Shown here one piece after another: positions 45,433 to 53,596 of a stretch of DNA of 64,000 nt. A program made the position numbers and the translations under genes. Location of the stretch: the NCBI RefSeq assembly GCF_035920445.1, contig NZ_CP109162.1, positions 5,270,001 through 5,334,000 of the forward strand, written 5' to 3'. Below the pieces are notes generated by a model that was given only the letters and a program-made list of their open reading frames with translations, did not search any database and was not told the origin of the DNA. How positions within the stretch are numbered: the stretch's first letter is position 1; each line of letters begins with the position of its first letter. Source of the stretch: Nocardia sp. NBC_01730. GTDB lineage: Bacteria > Actinomycetota > Actinomycetes > Mycobacteriales > Mycobacteriaceae.

Positions 45433-46254
45433 TCACAAACTCTCGGCGAACTCGCTCACCTCGGCGACGAACCGCGACCGGTCTTCGATGAACAGCCCAT
45501 GCTGCGCGTCTTCCCAGAACGACGTGCGCGCGTCCGGGACCGCCTCGGAGATGTAGCGGCCGTTCTCGATCGGGACAACCGGGTCCGCGGTGCCGTGCAG
45601 GACCAGCACCGGGATATCCAAGGTGCGGAGCGTTTCGGTGTTGTCGACCGTCCGATAGAACAGTGCCTTGCGCACCGCGGGCGGCGTGGCAAGGCTGGCG
45701 CCGAACAGTCGCTGCGCGTCGACGCCCTTGTCCGCGGCCGGCCCGGTGTTCGCATTGCCGAACGTCCCGAACGCGCGCACTGCGCGGCCGGCGCTCTCCT
45801 CGAAGACGCCGGGAATCGCCTGCTGCATGGCGCTGCCGGTCGCCGCGCCGGGCACATCGCGACCGATATTCGCCATCGAGCCGGAGTAGACGACGCCCGC
45901 GACGGCCCCGGTTCCATAGGCGGTCAGGTAGTCCGACAGCACGATGCCGCCATAGGACCAGCCGAGCAACACCGCTCCCGACTCGATGCCCTCGGCCGCC
46001 AGCACCGCGGCGACGTCGCCGGCCCAGTTCTTCGGATCGTCATATCCCGCAGCGGGCACGTCGGAGTAGCCGTGGCCGCGCAGATCGACGGCAATCACCC
46101 GGAACCGCGCGGCGAGGTCGTCGGCGGCGGAGCCCCAGCAGCGCAGATTCGCCGACCAGCCGTGCAACAGCACCAGCGGCCGGGCGTCGGCCAGGCCGCT
46201 CACCCGGTAGACGATGTTCGTTCCGTCCGCACTGAGCGCGTCCCGAATAGCCAT
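45433..46254 (-). CDS. Alpha/beta hydrolase (haloperoxidase/esterase type)
   Basis: A 273-aa hydrolase. The oxyanion HG loop is LVLLHGWSANLRCW, the conserved DLRGHGYSD block follows, and the nucleophile elbow is LLGWSYGGIVLS. The acid is in LVLHGTADPVVPIENG and the His in DAQHGLFIED. There is no signal peptide, so it is cytoplasmic. It lies divergently from the SDR gene, 72 bp apart. The substrate is unknown. Confidence 0.85.
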   Translation of the reverse strand: MAIRDALSADGTNIVYRVSGLADARPLVLLHGWSANLRCWGSAADDLAARFRVIAVDLRGHGYSDVPAAGYDDPKNWAGDVAAVLAAEGIESGAVLLGWSYGGIVLSDYLTAYGTGAVAGVVYSGSMANIGRDVPGAATGSAMQQAIPGVFEESAGRAVRAFGTFGNANTGPAADKGVDAQRLFGASLATPPAVRKALFYRTVDNTETLRTLDIPVLVLHGTADPVVPIENGRYISEAVPDARTSFWEDAQHGLFIEDRSRFVAEVSEFAESL

Positions 46255-46326
46255 GGCACTGAGGCTAGCGGTGATCCCGGCGACAGCGTCGGGCCCGGCA
46301 AACACCCGGCACCTAGGATCGGGGCT

Positions 46327-47061
46327 ATGAGTACTCGCACCGCCGTCGTCACCGGGGCCAGCTCGGGTATCGGCGAGGCCACTGCCCGAGAGCTGGCCGA
46401 ACAGGGCTACCACGTCTATGTCGGCGCGCGCAGGCTCGACCGCCTGCAGCGCCTCGCCGACGAAATCGGTGGCACCGCACTGGAACTCGATGTCACCTCG
46501 GACGAGTCGGTGCGGGCGTTCACCGAGGCGGTCGAGCGCGCCGACGTGCTGGTCAACAATGCGGGCGGCGCCAAGGGCCTCGCCACGGTCGCCGAGGCCG
46601 ACCTGGACGACTGGCGCTGGATGTGGGAGACCAACGTGCTCGGCACGCTGCGCGTCACGAAAGCCCTGCTGCCCAAGCTGATCGCCTCCGGTGATGGGCT
46701 GATCGTCACCGTCACGTCGGTGGCCGCGTTCACCGCTTACGACAACGGCTCCGGCTACACTTCGGCGAAGCACGCCCAAGCCGTGCTGCACCGCACGCTG
46801 CGCGGCGAGCTGCTCGGCCGGCCGGTGCGTCTCACCGAAATCGCCCCCGGCGCAGTGGAAACCGAGTTCTCGCTGGTCCGCTTCGGTGGTGATGGCGAGC
46901 GCGCGGCGAAGGTGTACGAAGGTATCGACCCGCTGGTCGCGCAGGACATCGCGGAGGTCATCGGGTTCGTCGCGTCGCGGCCTCCGCACGTCAATCTGGA
47001 CCAGATCATCATCAAGCCGCGCGACCAAGCGGACGCGGGCCGATTCGCTCGCCGCGACTAG
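46327..47061 (+). CDS. Short-chain dehydrogenase/reductase
   Basis: A 244-aa classical SDR. The cofactor motif is VVTGASSGIGEATARELAEQ, the NNAG motif is VLVNNAGGAKG, and the catalytic Ser/Tyr/Lys lie in VTSVAAFTAYDNGSGYTSAKHAQAV. The substrate loop follows EIAPGAVETEFS. Arg after strand 2 (GARRLDRL) suggests NADP preference. It matches Rv0484c by position. The product is unknown. Confidence 0.87.
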   Translation: MSTRTAVVTGASSGIGEATARELAEQGYHVYVGARRLDRLQRLADEIGGTALELDVTSDESVRAFTEAVERADVLVNNAGGAKGLATVAEADLDDWRWMWETNVLGTLRVTKALLPKLIASGDGLIVTVTSVAAFTAYDNGSGYTSAKHAQAVLHRTLRGELLGRPVRLTEIAPGAVETEFSLVRFGGDGERAAKVYEGIDPLVAQDIAEVIGFVASRPPHVNLDQIIIKPRDQADAGRFARRD

Positions 47062-47198
47062 CCAGGAGTTATGGCCAAAAGGAATTACCACGTTGCGGTG
47101 CGGCATCCGGCCTCCAGTTGCCGAGGCTTCGCTGAGCGGCCCCAACCATTAGCATCCGATGGACAGGCGAAGTACATCGGATGGGAGTTGTTCGGCTT

Positions 47199-47642
47199 AT
47201 GCTCAAGGGGTTCAAAGAGTTCCTGATGCGCGGGAACGTCATCGATCTCGCGGTCGCTGTCGTTATGGGCACCGCGTTCACCGCAATCGTCACCTCGGTG
47301 ACGAAAGGGATCGTCAATCCCCTGCTCGCGGTGTTCGGCAGCACGAACGAACTCGGCTTGGGCGTTCAGCTGATCTCCGACAAACCGGCCACTTTCATCG
47401 CCATCGGCCCGATCATCACGGCAGCCATCGACTTCGTCATGGTCGCCGCCGTGCTGTATTTCGTGCTGATCCTGCCGATGAAGACGATCAAGAACCGCTT
47501 CGGCACCACCAAGGCGGCCGAGCCGACCGAGACCGAGCTGCTGATCGAGATCCGCGACCTGCTCGCCGAGCGCCACGAAGCAGTGCGCGCCGAGCAGGCA
47601 GCGGACCGCAGGATCGAAGCGCAGGACTCGAAAGTCCACTAG
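47199..47642 (+). CDS. mscL: Large-conductance mechanosensitive channel MscL
   Basis: A 147-aa homopentameric channel that opens under membrane tension during hypo-osmotic shock. The N-terminal amphipathic helix and TM1 read MLKGFKEFLMRGNVIDLAVA; TM2 is ITAAIDFVMVAAVLYFVLIL. The cytoplasmic helix bundle follows (TETELLIEIRDLLAERHE). ATG 47199 gives the canonical start; an in-frame ATG at 47181 would add six residues. Its place between the SDR gene and the transpeptidase differs from mycobacteria. Confidence 0.95.
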   Translation: MLKGFKEFLMRGNVIDLAVAVVMGTAFTAIVTSVTKGIVNPLLAVFGSTNELGLGVQLISDKPATFIAIGPIITAAIDFVMVAAVLYFVLILPMKTIKNRFGTTKAAEPTETELLIEIRDLLAERHEAVRAEQAADRRIEAQDSKVH

Positions 47643-47710
47643 CACGTCAGCCGGATTCACCGCCGCGCGGTGGCCGGTCGACGCCCCAGCACCCGCGCCA
47701 GGTCGGACCG

Positions 47711-48946
47711 TCAGCGACCGCCCGCGGGCTGGGGCGGCACCGGAGTCGCCGACACGACGGCCGACGGCTGGCCCTGCAGGGCCGACATGCTCTTCCAGGT
47801 GTTCCAGTCAATGGTCCAGTCGTAGAGGTCGCCGTCGGCGGCCGAAAGCGGGATCGAGGTGCCGGTCACCTCGACCGGGTCACCGTAGAGTGCCGTCGGG
47901 AAAAAGGCCTGGGCATCACCGGGCGATAGATTGATACAGCCGTTGGTCACGTTCGCCGAACCCTGCGCCGACAGCGATTCCGGATTGGCGTGAATGAATT
48001 CGCCGTTGTTGGAAATACGGACGGCCCAGCGTTCGCGCACGTTGGTGTAAAACGGCGGATTCGACATTATGAAGTCTTCGTATTTCTCGGTGACCACGTG
48101 GACGCCGGACCTGGTGACATTACGCGGCTCGTTGCCCTCGCCGTAACTGACCGCGAAATCGAGCACCGTCTGCCCGTCGCGGACCACCTGCATGCGATGA
48201 CTCGGGGCGTTCGCCTTCACGATCTGGCTGCGCCCGATGCGGAAGTCCGAGGTCAGATCGGAGTACCCGTAATTGCCGTTGCCCAGGTCGAGCCCGTAGA
48301 GCTTCGCCGAGACATGCACCGTGGTGCCCGGCACCCAATAGTCCTTCGGACGCCAATGCAGCCGCGAGCCGTTGTCGTCCGGGAACCAGGCCCACGCGCC
48401 CTCGGTAGGCGGGTCGGTGGTGATGGTCAGCGCCTTTTCGACGGCGGCCTTGTTCTGCACCGACGTCTTGAACTGCAGGATGATCGGCGCCGCGATGCCG
48501 ACCTCTTGGTTGTCGCCGATGTTGACGGTCGCGGGAACCGTGTTCTTCGGCGCGAGCGTACGGAACGAGCCGTCGATCGGGATCGGCTTGCCATCGGTCC
48601 CGACAGCGGTGCCCGACCAGGTGTAGGTGGCGTCGTAGCCGAGCGGCTCGGTGATCGTGTAGCTGCGCCGGTCCGCCGCGAGCTGGCCACTGACCTGTTT
48701 GCCCGCGGCATTGGTCAGCGCGATCTGGTCGATCGTGCCGTCACTGACCGTCACCGAGACCGGCACGGTCGGGTTGACGTTCTCGGTGTCGTCGGCGGGT
48801 GCCAATGTCGTCTTGGCGATCGGACCGGCGCCGCGGTCGGACTCGCCGCCGCGGTCGGTCGCGCATCCGGCTACCAAGGCGACAACCACGAGCAGCACAA
48901 CCGACACCGCGACAACCGGTCGGAGAATCATGGAACGGTTGCTCAC
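47711..48946 (-). CDS. L,D-transpeptidase lipoprotein of the LdtMt5/LprQ type
   Basis: A 411-aa lipoprotein (lipobox VAGC, Cys28) with two Ig-like domains (about 55-130 and 135-240) and a YkuD catalytic domain (about 250-375). It makes 3-3 peptidoglycan crosslinks. The first histidine is in FIHANPESLS (His319) and the nucleophile is Cys337. The motif reads TNGCINLS, so the usual SHGC is replaced by TNGC. I recall this Asn as a feature of M. tuberculosis LdtMt5 (Rv0483), which sits in the same place beside murB. The C-terminus is proline-rich. Confidence 0.9.
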   Translation of the reverse strand: MSNRSMILRPVVAVSVVLLVVVALVAGCATDRGGESDRGAGPIAKTTLAPADDTENVNPTVPVSVTVSDGTIDQIALTNAAGKQVSGQLAADRRSYTITEPLGYDATYTWSGTAVGTDGKPIPIDGSFRTLAPKNTVPATVNIGDNQEVGIAAPIILQFKTSVQNKAAVEKALTITTDPPTEGAWAWFPDDNGSRLHWRPKDYWVPGTTVHVSAKLYGLDLGNGNYGYSDLTSDFRIGRSQIVKANAPSHRMQVVRDGQTVLDFAVSYGEGNEPRNVTRSGVHVVTEKYEDFIMSNPPFYTNVRERWAVRISNNGEFIHANPESLSAQGSANVTNGCINLSPGDAQAFFPTALYGDPVEVTGTSIPLSAADGDLYDWTIDWNTWKSMSALQGQPSAVVSATPVPPQPAGGR

Positions 48947-49015
48947 TTCTTCGAATCTACGCGTGGCGCACGGCCGGCCCGGTTACCGAAGCATGTGGCG
49001 TCGGGCACCCGGGGG

Positions 49016-50110
49016 CTACAGCGTGACGCCGACCGTGACCGGTTCCGGCTCCAGCCGGATACCGAACCGCTCGGCGACACCGTCGCGCACGGTCCTCGCC
49101 AGCGCCACCAGATCAGCGGCACTGGCGCCGCCGCGATTGGTCAGTGCCAGCGTGTGTTTTGTCGACAGCCGAGCGGGTGCCTCGGCACCGGGGAAGCCCT
49201 TCGCGAAACCCGCCCGCTCGATCAGCCAGCCCGCGGAGAACTTGACCCCGTTCTGCGCCGGATAAGTCGGCACCGTGATGTCGCCCACATGGGCGGCGAT
49301 CGCGGCCCGCACCTGCGCCACCCGGTCCGCGGCGACCACCGGGTTGGTGAAGAACGAGCCCGCACTCCAGGTGTCGTGGTCGACGGGGTCGAGCACCATG
49401 CCCTTGCCCGCGCGCAGTCCCAGCACCGCGTCCCGCACCTGCGCCGAAGGCATGGACTCGCCGTCGGCGGCGCCGAGGGTGGTGGCGAGTTCGCCGTAAC
49501 GCAGCGGCACACTCGATCCGTCGGTGCGCAGCGCGAAATCGACCGCGAGCACCACGGCGTCGTCGCGGTGCTTCAGCACGCTGGTGCGGTAGCCGAACCC
49601 GAGCTCTTCCGGAGCGACCCAGCGGATCTCGCCGCTGGCCCGGTCCAGTAGGCGCACCCGGCGCAGCAGGTGCGCAACCTCGGCCCCGTAGGCGCCCACA
49701 TTCTGCACCGGCGTCGCGCCCGCCGAACCGGGGATGCCGGACAGGCACTCCAGCCCGCCGAATCCCGCGGCGACCGTCGCGCGCACCACCTCGTCCCAGT
49801 TCGCACCCGCCTCGGCGAGCACACCGTCTGCGCCGATCTCGACCCTGGTCGTCGCCACCCGGACCACCACGCCGTCGAAGCCGTCGTCGCCGATGAGGAG
49901 ATTGGAGCCACCGGCGAGCAGCAACACGGGGACACCCGCCGCGTCGAGGGCGCGCACCGTCGCGATCAGCGCTTCGGTCGTCACGCATTCGGCAATGGTC
50001 GCGGGCCCGCCCACCCGCAGCGTGGTCAGCTCCGCGAGCCGCACCGAGACGCGCAGCCGCGCACCGGTGTCGGCGAGTAGATCCGACAGCACCACCCGTG
50101 AAGTTCGCAC
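49016..50110 (-). CDS. murB: UDP-N-acetylenolpyruvoylglucosamine reductase
   Basis: A 364-aa flavoenzyme that completes UDP-MurNAc synthesis with NADPH. FAD-binding blocks are [16 protein letters not shown] and [17 protein letters not shown]. The active site includes [19 protein letters not shown] and the catalytic serine in [11 protein letters not shown]. It is type I-like in length with an actinobacterial insertion. GTG 50110 is chosen over upstream codons that would run into the divergent DUF2505 promoter. Confidence 0.95.
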   Translation of the reverse strand: MRTSRVVLSDLLADTGARLRVSVRLAELTTLRVGGPATIAECVTTEALIATVRALDAAGVPVLLLAGGSNLLIGDDGFDGVVVRVATTRVEIGADGVLAEAGANWDEVVRATVAAGFGGLECLSGIPGSAGATPVQNVGAYGAEVAHLLRRVRLLDRASGEIRWVAPEELGFGYRTSVLKHRDDAVVLAVDFALRTDGSSVPLRYGELATTLGAADGESMPSAQVRDAVLGLRAGKGMVLDPVDHDTWSAGSFFTNPVVAADRVAQVRAAIAAHVGDITVPTYPAQNGVKFSAGWLIERAGFAKGFPGAEAPARLSTKHTLALTNRGGASAADLVALARTVRDGVAERFGIRLEPEPVTVGVTL

Positions 50111-50134
50111 AGCCAGACGGTAGCGTGTCCGACC

Positions 50135-50620
50135 ATGGCTACACCGCTCGCGTACACGGCCCATTACTCACATTCCCTCGCCGCCGTGCGCGCGGCCTTA
50201 ACAAGCGACCAGTACTGGAAGGACCGCGTCGCGGAGGTCGGCGGGCCCAACGCCCGGCTGGAGTCGATCACGGTCAGCGGTGACCAGGTGCGCGCCGAGC
50301 TGGTGCAGGCCATCGCCGCCGAGCTGCTGCCCGCCGCGATCACAGCGGTGCGCCCAGGCGACCTGATCATTCCGCGCGTCGAGCACTGGACCGGCGACTC
50401 GGCCACCTTCGAGGCCCGCGTCGAGGGCGCGCCCGCCGAGGTGCGCGGCACCATCACGCTGGCCGCCGACGGCTCCGGCGCCACCGCAACGACCGACGGC
50501 ACCATCGAGGTGAAGATCCCGCTGTTCGGCGGAAAGATCGAGAACGCGATCGCCGAGCACCTCACCGAGCTGCTGAAGAACGAGGAAGAGTTCACCGGCA
50601 ATTGGCTCGCGTCGCACTGA
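50135..50620 (+). CDS. DUF2505 protein, first of a tandem pair
   Basis: A 161-aa protein of the START/SRPBCC-like DUF2505 family ([60 protein letters not shown]). These proteins have a helix-grip fold that could hold a hydrophobic ligand. The counterpart Rv0481c lies beside murB in mycobacteria. It diverges from murB with a 24-bp gap. Ligand and role are unknown. Confidence 0.85.
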   Translation: MATPLAYTAHYSHSLAAVRAALTSDQYWKDRVAEVGGPNARLESITVSGDQVRAELVQAIAAELLPAAITAVRPGDLIIPRVEHWTGDSATFEARVEGAPAEVRGTITLAADGSGATATTDGTIEVKIPLFGGKIENAIAEHLTELLKNEEEFTGNWLASH

Positions 50621-50633
50621 TTGCCGCCGATGA

Positions 50634-50659
50634 ACGAGCCTGCCCGGCGGCGGGCTCGT
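50634..50659 (+). terminator. Hairpin terminator after the first DUF2505 gene
   Basis: A 9-bp stem (ACGAGCCTG, 50634-50642, with CGGGCTCGT, 50651-50659; one G-T pair) closes an 8-nt loop, 13 bp after the stop. TTGTTT follows shortly afterwards. Confidence 0.6.
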
Positions 50660-50693
50660 CCGCCGTTGTTTCCCGCGGCCCGGCCGGGTGAAG

Positions 50694-50739
50694 TCATAAG
50701 CGAGCGCAGCGAGCACCCGCGCGTAGCGGTATCCGCTAC
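50694..50739 (+). repeat. Partial MSER-type element and small hairpin between the DUF2505 genes
   Basis: TCATAAGCGAGCGCAGCGAG (50694-50713) matches the 5' end of insertion elements B and C, with ATG changed to ATA. A perfect 7-bp hairpin (GTAGCGG/CCGCTAC, 50723-50739) follows. The 3' half of the element ([10 protein letters not shown]) is absent, so this looks like a decayed copy. Confidence 0.45.
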
Positions 50740-50762
50740 CACACCCAGTAACGTGTGAGCCC

Positions 50763-51284
50763 ATGGCACGCCGACTGGACTATTCAGCCCGCTACCCGCT
50801 GCACACCACAAAAGAGCTGTACGCGGCGCTGTCGAACCGCGACTACTGGGGCGCGCGGATGATAGAGATGCGGAAATACTCGCCCGGCAACGAGGTCGCC
50901 AGGCTGGAGGCCGGCGACGGCGGCATCGAACTCGAACTGCATCACATCCTGCCCCGCGACATGCTGCCGGAGATCGCGCAGACGGTCATGCGCAAGGACA
51001 TGGTGATCACCCGCAAGGAGACCTACGGTCCCTACGGACCGGACGAGATCACCGGCAAGTACTCGGCGTCCATTCCAGCAGGGCCGGGCAGCCTCACCGG
51101 CACGATCCGTCTTTTCCCCACCGAAACCGGCTGCACCATGCGTTTCTCCTCGGAGGCGAAGGTGTTCATCCCGATGGTCGGCCCGCGTTTGGAGCAGCTG
51201 ATCCTGGTCAACCTGGTCGACCTGTTCCGCGCCGAGGCCGAGTTCACCGTTCAGTGGCTGGAAGAACGCCACCCCACCAGCTGA
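50763..51284 (+). CDS. DUF2505 protein, second of a tandem pair
   Basis: A 173-aa paralogue of the preceding protein with the same layout (DYSARYPLHTTKELYAALSN at the start; MVGPRLEQLILVNLVDLFRA near the end). The sequences have diverged widely, so the duplication is old. It has conserved basic and aromatic residues not seen in the first copy (KETYGPYGPDEITGKY). It overlaps the next gene by 31 nt. Confidence 0.85.
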   Translation: MARRLDYSARYPLHTTKELYAALSNRDYWGARMIEMRKYSPGNEVARLEAGDGGIELELHHILPRDMLPEIAQTVMRKDMVITRKETYGPYGPDEITGKYSASIPAGPGSLTGTIRLFPTETGCTMRFSSEAKVFIPMVGPRLEQLILVNLVDLFRAEAEFTVQWLEERHPTS

Positions 51285-52060
51285 CCAAACCGGTCGGCAC
51301 CATCACCCGCGGCACTACCGGCGTCAACCGGCTGCGCCGCAGCGACCGCTGGCTGATCCACGACGAGCTGGTCGCCACCCGGCTTCGCGACACCGCAGAT
51401 CCGCTGGTGGTCGACCTCGGTTACGGTGCGAGCCCGTGGACCACGTTCGAGCTGGCGGCGCGGCTGCAGAGGGTCCGTGCCGACGTGCGGGTGGTCGGAC
51501 TCGAGATCGACCCGCAGCGGGTGGTGCCCGGCCGTGACGGCGTCGCCTTCGCACGCGGCGGATTCGAATTGGCCGGTCTGCGACCGGTTTTGGTGCGTGC
51601 GTTCAACGTGCTGCGGCAGTATCCGGAAGCGGCCGTTCCGGATGCCTGGTCGACTATCCGTTCCGGGCTGGCACCCGACGGCCTGCTGGTCGACGGCACC
51701 TGTGACGAACTCGGTCGCCGCTGCGCGTGGGTCCTGCTGGACCGTGCGGGCCCGCGCTCGCTCACGTTGGCCTGGGACCCCTTCACGGTCGATCGGCCCT
51801 CCGACATCGCCGAACGTCTTCCGAAGGTGTTGATCCACCGCAACATCCCTGGCGAGCCGGTGCACGCCCTGCTTGCCGCCGCGGACCGCGCGTGGGCTCG
51901 GGCCGCGACGCTGGCGCCCTTCGGTCCTCGGGTCCGCTGGCGCGCGGCCGCGGAGCTCCTGCGCGAGGAGGGTTTTCCGGTCCGCCGCTACCGCCGCCGC
52001 CTGCGTGACAACGTGCTCTCGGTGCCGTGGTGGGCCGTGGAACCCACCGCCACCAGCTGA
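51254..52060 (+). CDS. Class I SAM-dependent methyltransferase-like protein
   Basis: A 268-aa protein. The motif I region reads PLVVDLGYGASPWTTFELAA, and the acidic strand-2 end is VVGLEIDPQRV. Later blocks (PDGLLVDGTCDELGRRCAWV) fit a Rossmann methyltransferase. The substrate is unknown. GTG 51254 lies inside the DUF2505 gene and its ribosome site is poor; no better in-frame start was seen before the conserved region. The overlap implies co-expression. Confidence 0.72.
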   Translation: MAGRTPPHQLTKPVGTITRGTTGVNRLRRSDRWLIHDELVATRLRDTADPLVVDLGYGASPWTTFELAARLQRVRADVRVVGLEIDPQRVVPGRDGVAFARGGFELAGLRPVLVRAFNVLRQYPEAAVPDAWSTIRSGLAPDGLLVDGTCDELGRRCAWVLLDRAGPRSLTLAWDPFTVDRPSDIAERLPKVLIHRNIPGEPVHALLAAADRAWARAATLAPFGPRVRWRAAAELLREEGFPVRRYRRRLRDNVLSVPWWAVEPTATS

Positions 52061-52072
52061 CCCGACAGACCT

Positions 52073-52687
52073 TCACGCCACCGCGAGCGCCCGGTACACC
52101 CTCGTCGCCGCGCGTGGCGGCAATCGCGTCCCGGCCTCCCGGATCTCCTCGCCGGCACAACGGTGGATGGCGACCGCGTCGGCGACCACCTCGTCCAACG
52201 CGGCCTGCGCGATATCGGCTTCCGCCAGGTCGAGCACCGTGCGCACGGGGGTTGTCACCAGGAACGGTCCCGCCGATTCCACGTCGGCGGCGACCAGCGA
52301 ACGGCGCAGGACCACCAGCCGGGGCGCCACGGGCGGGCGACCCGCTCGTACCGACAAGTGCAAGAACCTCGGGCACAGGCGCCCGAGGCCGTGCAGTTCC
52401 GCCGCACTCTGATGGGAGACAGCCGCGGCCCCATCGAACCAGGCCGCCCACATCGCGTATTCGTCGAGCGGGCCCTCGGGCCATCCGGCCAGCCGCAGCA
52501 GCCCCACCCCAGCCCTGGTCACCGACCCGTCGCCAAGCCCAGCCCGTACCCGCGCCGCACACCCGGTGCGCAGCACCTGCCTGGTGGTGAAGAAGCCGGC
52601 GTGCAGACCCGCCCAGCGCCGCAGAACCCGCCATCCCTGCTCCGCGGATTCGATCGCGCGGGCCGCCGCATCGCCAGCCATGCGCAT
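52073..52687 (-). CDS. Orphan AbiEi-like antitoxin-domain protein
   Basis: A 204-aa protein. An N-terminal winged-helix-like segment (AGFFTTRQVLRTGCAARVRA) is followed by the AbiEi C-terminal region (VSHQSAAELHGLGRLCPRFL; LVTTPVRTVLDLAEADIAQA). In type IV toxin-antitoxin/abortive infection systems AbiEi represses and neutralises the nucleotidyltransferase AbiEii. No AbiEii gene is adjacent, so this is a solitary member, as is frequent in actinomycetes. Start is ATG 52687 or 52681. It diverges from the lmeA-like gene. Confidence 0.7.
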   Translation of the reverse strand: MRMAGDAAARAIESAEQGWRVLRRWAGLHAGFFTTRQVLRTGCAARVRAGLGDGSVTRAGVGLLRLAGWPEGPLDEYAMWAAWFDGAAAVSHQSAAELHGLGRLCPRFLHLSVRAGRPPVAPRLVVLRRSLVAADVESAGPFLVTTPVRTVLDLAEADIAQAALDEVVADAVAIHRCAGEEIREAGTRLPPRAATRVYRALAVA

Positions 52688-52780
52688 CAGGCTACGCCCG
52701 ATGCTTGTGTCATATGTCACATTCGAACCCCTCAATGCGTCCACAGAGGCGGCACAGAAAGGTCGGGAAGAATCGGTGCC

Positions 52781-53503
52781 ATGACGAACTCTCCGTCCAA
52801 AATGACGATCAACCGGCGGGCCCTGCTGATCGCGCTGATCGTGGTAGCGACTCTGCTCGCCACGGTGCTGGTCGGCGGCGAGGTATACGCCAGGCACATG
52901 GTCTCGCGGTGCATCAGCACACAATTCGAGAAGGAACTGGGGTCGAAGATCGACGTGCGCTTCGGTCCCAAGCCGATGCTGATCACATGGATCGACGGCA
53001 AGGTGCCCTCGGTGCGGGTGACCAGCGACGACAGCAAATTCGGCCCTGCCGTCGGGATGGTGGTCCACGCCGTCTTCCGCGACATCGATGTCTCCGACCA
53101 CGGCGGCGGCGTGATCAACAGTTCCTCCGCCGATGTCACCTGGAGCAACGAGGGCATCCAGGAGACGCTCGGCGGCCTGGTCAGTGGCGTGAGTTCCTCG
53201 GCGAGCACGGGCCTGATCAGCCTGAAGGTGCTCGGCGGACTTGCCGAACTCCATGTGAAGCCGCAGATCCAGAACGGGGTGGTGCAAGTGGAGACGATGT
53301 CGGCGGAGCTGCTCGGCATGGGTCTGCCCGCCGATCTGGTCCAGGGCATCGTCGACGTGTTCACCCAGAGCCTGCAGAGCTACCCGCTCGGCATGCAACC
53401 GACCGAGATAAAGGTCACCGACTCCGGCATCGCCGTCGAGCTCGCGGGCGGGCGCACCGAGCTGCCGTCCGCCGACAACAACACCAACAACGTGCGCTGC
53501 TGA
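52781..53503 (+). CDS. lmeA: LmeA-like DUF2993 envelope protein
   Basis: A 240-aa protein with one N-terminal helix (about 14-34, ALLIALIVVATLLATVLVGG) and an extracytoplasmic DUF2993 domain (VRFGPKPMLITWIDGKVPSV; GGLAELHVKPQIQNGVVQVE; LPADLVQGIVDVFTQSLQSY). Mycobacterial LmeA is a periplasmic protein needed for mature lipomannan/lipoarabinomannan. The family match is good, but function in this organism is inferred. It diverges from the AbiEi-like gene with a 93-bp gap. Confidence 0.8.
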   Translation: MTNSPSKMTINRRALLIALIVVATLLATVLVGGEVYARHMVSRCISTQFEKELGSKIDVRFGPKPMLITWIDGKVPSVRVTSDDSKFGPAVGMVVHAVFRDIDVSDHGGGVINSSSADVTWSNEGIQETLGGLVSGVSSSASTGLISLKVLGGLAELHVKPQIQNGVVQVETMSAELLGMGLPADLVQGIVDVFTQSLQSYPLGMQPTEIKVTDSGIAVELAGGRTELPSADNNTNNVRC

Positions 53504-53596
53504 ACCCTCTCCCGCGAACATATCGCGCGTCCGAGGAGTGCACATGACTGCGGCAGACCGACTTAGGTTTCGCCGCTCAGTGGCGCGGGGCGCCCC

